DNA of 64,000 bases from Ceriagrion tenellum (taxonomy: Eukaryota; Arthropoda; Insecta; Odonata; Coenagrionidae): assembly GCA_963169105.1 (NCBI GenBank), contig OY720632.1, positions 191,334,448 through 191,398,447 on the forward strand, given 5' to 3'. The notes beneath the pieces were generated by a model, which saw only the letters and a list, made by a program, of their open reading frames with translations, did no database searches and was not told the origin of the DNA. The position numbers and the translations under genes were made by a program. Below are positions 60,956 through 64,000 of this stretch, in pieces (position 1 is the first letter of the stretch; each line of letters starts with the position of its first letter).

Positions 60956-61180
60956 TCACCAGTTCAAGATAAAGTGCCGATCACAAAGGACAAATGTAAA
61001 ACAGTTCTTCTTCTTGAACAGAACCACACGGGATTGGAACGACCTACCAGCAAAAATAGTTTATCCCTTCCCAAAATAAATTATGTATTTTTAAAAATAG
61101 GTTAAAGAAGAAGAAGGTTTCAAGGTTTATTCTTTTGCTCCGCTGTTTTTAATGTTACCGCCAGGCCAATGGCCCACTTG
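60956..61180 (+). mobile_element. LINE C-terminal fragment
   Basis: The forward strand encodes RSQRTNVKQFFFLNRTTRDW followed by NDLPAKIV (60970-61050). This is the F-F-RTxRDWNxLP ending of CR1/Jockey-type reverse transcriptases. Confidence 0.6.
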
Positions 61181-61734
61181 TAACTGTGTAATTAATTGTC
61201 ACTGTAATAAGGTCAATGCCTCAAGTAGCCGCCCTATGGCTTGTCCCTGCAATGAAACTAAACGATTTATTCCGGTGAAAACCCTATCAGAGACTACCCT
61301 GACCGCCGCTTGCAGTGCCGGCCGTTTGTCTCCACTATCAGCCAAGCGTGGAAATCAATTTCCGTTTCCTTTTCGTTCCTGACTAAACAGGGTTTACACG
61401 ACAAAAAATGTGATACTAGCCAAACTTTTTCTTGCTGCCTTGTTCAGGGTCACTTTAGATTTATCTCGTCTGCTAACTTCTTCTTTGCATGAAGCTTTAC
61501 GACGAGTTCAGTATAAGACGTTGACGAGATTTCCTCGATTTTTCCAAAAAAGTGACATTTAAATACTGTATAACAGTTTGTTATACAATTAAAAATCATC
61601 GGCACACTCATGGCAAAGTGATTGAAAAAGTTCGGAAGCATTGGCGTTCCGAAAATATTACTAAAAATAAAAAAATTGAGTAAAAGGAAGACAACCTCTT
61701 GGAAAACCATATAGATTTATGAAGAACAAGGGGT
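61181..61734. other. No recognised feature
   Basis: Nothing was identified between the two LINE fragments. Confidence 0.4.
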
Positions 61735-61895
61735 ACCAGGGAGACCATACTCTGCCACAGAGAAATGGTAGAGAAAACAGTAAATGTGAACAAGCAATTG
61801 TATGTCGCATTCATAGTCCTGGAGAAAGCCTTCGACAATGTTGAGCGAAGCACAATTTTAGGGATGCTGGAAAACTTCGGAATGGATATTTAATG
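61735..61895 (+). mobile_element. LINE reverse-transcriptase fragment
   Basis: The forward strand near 61780-61890 encodes VNKQLYVAFIVLEKAFDNVE and RSTILGMLENFGMDI, the DxxKAFDxV block of an RTE/I-type LINE. It ends abruptly at the neighbouring PLE. Confidence 0.65.
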
Positions 61896-62520
61896 AAATA
61901 AACATACTTTGTGCTTTTCCACACTCTATTCATTTCCCAACCGGTTTCAACACGTCCGTGTCATTTTCAAGGGACTGACTATGTATAGCATTGGGAAGTG
62001 CTCAAATAGTGCACCAGAGGGAGAGGAGGAAGGGGAATGAGGCCGTTACGGAAGAGGCAGAAGTTTGGAGGGAAGAATGTGTAAACTGGTTAGCATTTAT
62101 TGCGAGAGGTGGGAGTGGGGGAGGCGGAAAGGAAAGGGAAGTTCAATCTTGAAATGTGGCGAATGTCATGGGTAGGGGAAAGGAGGTCATGGGTGGACAT
62201 TTGAGATCGACCAAATTTATTAAAAAGAATGAACATCCGGTGAACATCGTCGTTTGACAATTTCAACTTTTTCTAAAAAAAAACTCTAGTTTAAAACCTT
62301 TGTCGTTAACATATAAAATTTGTGAGGTGAACAACTTCCCCGGTGGCCAGTTTCAATCATGTGATTTTCATACATAGAACTTTCGTTGTAATTTTTGAAA
62401 CAGTTCTTATGTTCATTAACCCAAGTCTTAAATCTTCCACCCGTTTGACCAACGTACCCCGCGTTGCATTCGTCACATTTTAACAAACAAACGTCACACT
62501 TCTGTTGCTCGTCAATGTAG
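61893..62520 (-). mobile_element. Penelope-like element with GIY-YIG domain, reverse
   Basis: Reverse frame 62486-62286 encodes CDECNAGYVGQTGGRFKTWV, NEHKNCF and ENHMIETGH, the nuclease core with zinc-type Cys pair and His of PLE endonucleases. Its C-terminal side (62300-62200) is decayed. The 3' terminus near 61950 has the TGAAAATGACACG...GTTGAAACCGG layout of decayed hammerhead-like PLE ends. The reverse transcriptase is missing. Confidence 0.85.
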
Positions 62521-62570
62521 TCTTTAGAATTATATTTTTTTTTATTGCAACGTTGTTACTTCCCGTGCTT

Positions 62571-63122
62571 TCAAACGCAGAAAATGCTCTGCTCCGAGAT
62601 TGAGTACATATCGACATGATGTGACCACAGAAAAGAAATGGAAGTTGATCGACAACTCAGCTGCGACACGAAGCTCATACAATGTTCCGCTGCGCCAATT
62701 TCATACGCCAATTGAGACTATTTCTTGAAACTACATTGATGAACCATATTTGAACACAATCGAACTCATCCGGGATCAGTGCGATTATGTTCAATACTCT
62801 GTGCTTCCACTTTTCATATTTATTTGTTAAGGATTTTAGGAAACCTGAGCGGTTTTCTTCCAAAATAAGGGATTAATTAAAAGTACAAGGAAAACTTTCA
62901 GAAAAGTGTCAAGTTTTAAATGAGAAACACTCACACGCGTGTCAAAAGCATACAAAGTGGTCCAGGATGGTAGCTTTACCATTTTAGAGATAAATTTATA
63001 CATTCAGAGTCGATAGCTTTTTATTTCGACAGTTAAAAATCAACTTCCATTCTTTTTCTGTGGTCACGTTTTGGCGATAAATGTGCATTCATTCTCGGAG
63101 CAGAGCATTTTCTGCGTTTGCA
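62571..63122. mobile_element. Foldback element, 80-bp inverted arms
   Basis: 62571-62650 (AAACGCAGAAAATGCTCTGC and on to GGAAGTTGAT) is the inverse of 63041-63122, with moderate divergence in the middle. About 390 bp lie between. No coding part was recognised. The inner flank of the left arm resembles 59945-60060. Confidence 0.65.
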
Positions 63123-63452
63123 AGGATTGGAAGTTACTTCTTTGTCACATTTGTGGTTAGTTCTAGGAAAAAAAAAAGTAAAACTTGTTGCGTCACATAT
63201 ATTTCATACCACAGTTTAATTTGCCCAATAACTTGGCATCACTCCTGCTACATACATTTTTTTTACCTCAATCTTGACTTAAAATCACAAAAATTAATAT
63301 TTTTCGGATTTTTTTAGGCGAAAGACAGCTTGCCTAATTCATCATATTTCTCCGGGAAGTATCCCGGCATCGATGCTCCATGTCGAAATTTTTTGAAGTT
63401 GGGAGCTTGCATACAATCATTATTACAGTGGCGTAAAAGATGTTAGTCCCCT

Positions 63453-63890
63453 TTACTTCCTGGTAGCTCTTCCTTCGTATTTCCCCTTTATTTGGTCCAT
63501 GAGCTCATTCCTGGATCTTCCTCTGGGGACTGGCTTCTGTGGTTCCTCTGTTCCTCTTAAATCCAAATTGGTTTTCCGAGAGGTCGATTTCAATTTTCCT
63601 TTCCTTCCTTTGGCTTATTATCCGTGTGAGTTTTTTTTTATGCATGTGTTACTAGACTCAAGGCTCAGTGCTACTCACATCTCTCAAGTCCCTTTGACCT
63701 TCGGTATCGCAGTCATTACACTCCTGTCAAAGTCCTCTGTAAGTCCTCCTCTTTGGTACCTATCTTTGATTACTTCGTAAAAGTTTTCATTGGCTTTACT
63801 CTCGAGTGCTTTGATCATTTCTCTGTTAGAATAATTCGTAATCTTCGGAAACTTTGAGGTATTCCATCGCAACAATTTATCAAAGTGAGG
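63453..63890 (-). mobile_element. LINE fragment, reverse transcriptase start and tail
   Basis: The reverse strand at 63890-63684 encodes NREMIKALESKANENFYEVI and RGGLTEDFDRSVMTAIPKVK, the opening of a LINE reverse transcriptase like the fragment at 45003. Immediately beyond, PRGRSRNELMDQIKGKYEG (about 63535-63480) is a C-terminal block, so the middle is deleted. The low-coordinate end is shared with 48311-48400. Confidence 0.65.
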
Positions 63891-63914
63891 AAAACTTTTA
63901 CAAACCACAGAAAA

Positions 63915-63970
63915 ACACAGACCACCACGACCCGGGTTTCGACGGCTGAGCGTCACCATCAGGTTATGAT
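63915..63970 (-). ncRNA. Hammerhead-like PLE terminus at window edge
   Basis: On the reverse strand CTGATGG (63962-63956, last base differs from CTGANGA) is followed by helix II (GACG/CGTC), GAAA (63940-63937), a minimal helix III (ACC/GGT) and the cleavage C at 63929. Forward CCTGATGA at 63993-64000 looks like the start of the mirrored copy, cut by the window end. Confidence 0.55.
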
Positions 63971-64000
63971 CATCAATGAGCGTCATCATTCCCCTGATGA

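Overview
The window is a piece of a large, AT-rich, transposon-filled metazoan genome. An arthropod, most likely an insect, fits best. The reasons are a pancreatic-lipase-family gene with long introns, Penelope-like elements (PLEs) with GIY-YIG endonuclease remnants and hammerhead-type cores, CR1/Jockey-like and RTE-like LINEs, a mariner relic, a BEL/Pao relic, and many short TTAA, hAT-like and Harbinger-like non-autonomous elements. The species cannot be named from the sequence alone.

Host coding content is sparse. The clear host gene is a lipase on the reverse strand. Three exons (22177-22454, 17158-17398, 15424-15658) have good splice sites, matching phases and a continuous frame of about 250 residues. 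They cover the HGYSG segment, the GFSLG nucleophile elbow and the GLDPA aspartate. The first and last exons were not found. Two weaker candidates are a small single-pass membrane protein (55251-55818, reverse) and an acidic orphan exon (37834-38034, reverse).

Layout: 1-5 kb, a broken LINE split by a 0.5 kb near-perfect palindrome. 7 kb, an inverted pair of hammerhead cores. 8-11 kb, a 190-bp tandem array, a BEL/Pao relic and a P-like element. 12-22.5 kb, the lipase gene, with PLEs, LINEs, a SINE and a TTAA MITE in and around its introns. 23-25 kb, a hAT MITE and a TTAA element. 26-32 kb, a near-complete LINE carrying a nested PLE, a deleted mariner and a second copy of the LINE-PLE junction. 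33-38 kb, a hAT element with a nested Harbinger-like MITE, another MITE, an RTE insertion with a 14-bp target duplication, and a palindrome cluster. 38-51 kb, LINE fragments, SINEs and five of the six TTAA MITEs. 51-58 kb, two hAT MITEs, a tRNA-derived SINE, a LINE, the small membrane protein candidate, and a duplicated block whose second copy is split by a LINE. 58-64 kb, LINE and PLE fragments, a foldback element and a hammerhead-like motif at the window edge.

Nearly everything outside the lipase exons is mobile DNA or its decay. The order of nesting can often be read directly from target-site duplications.
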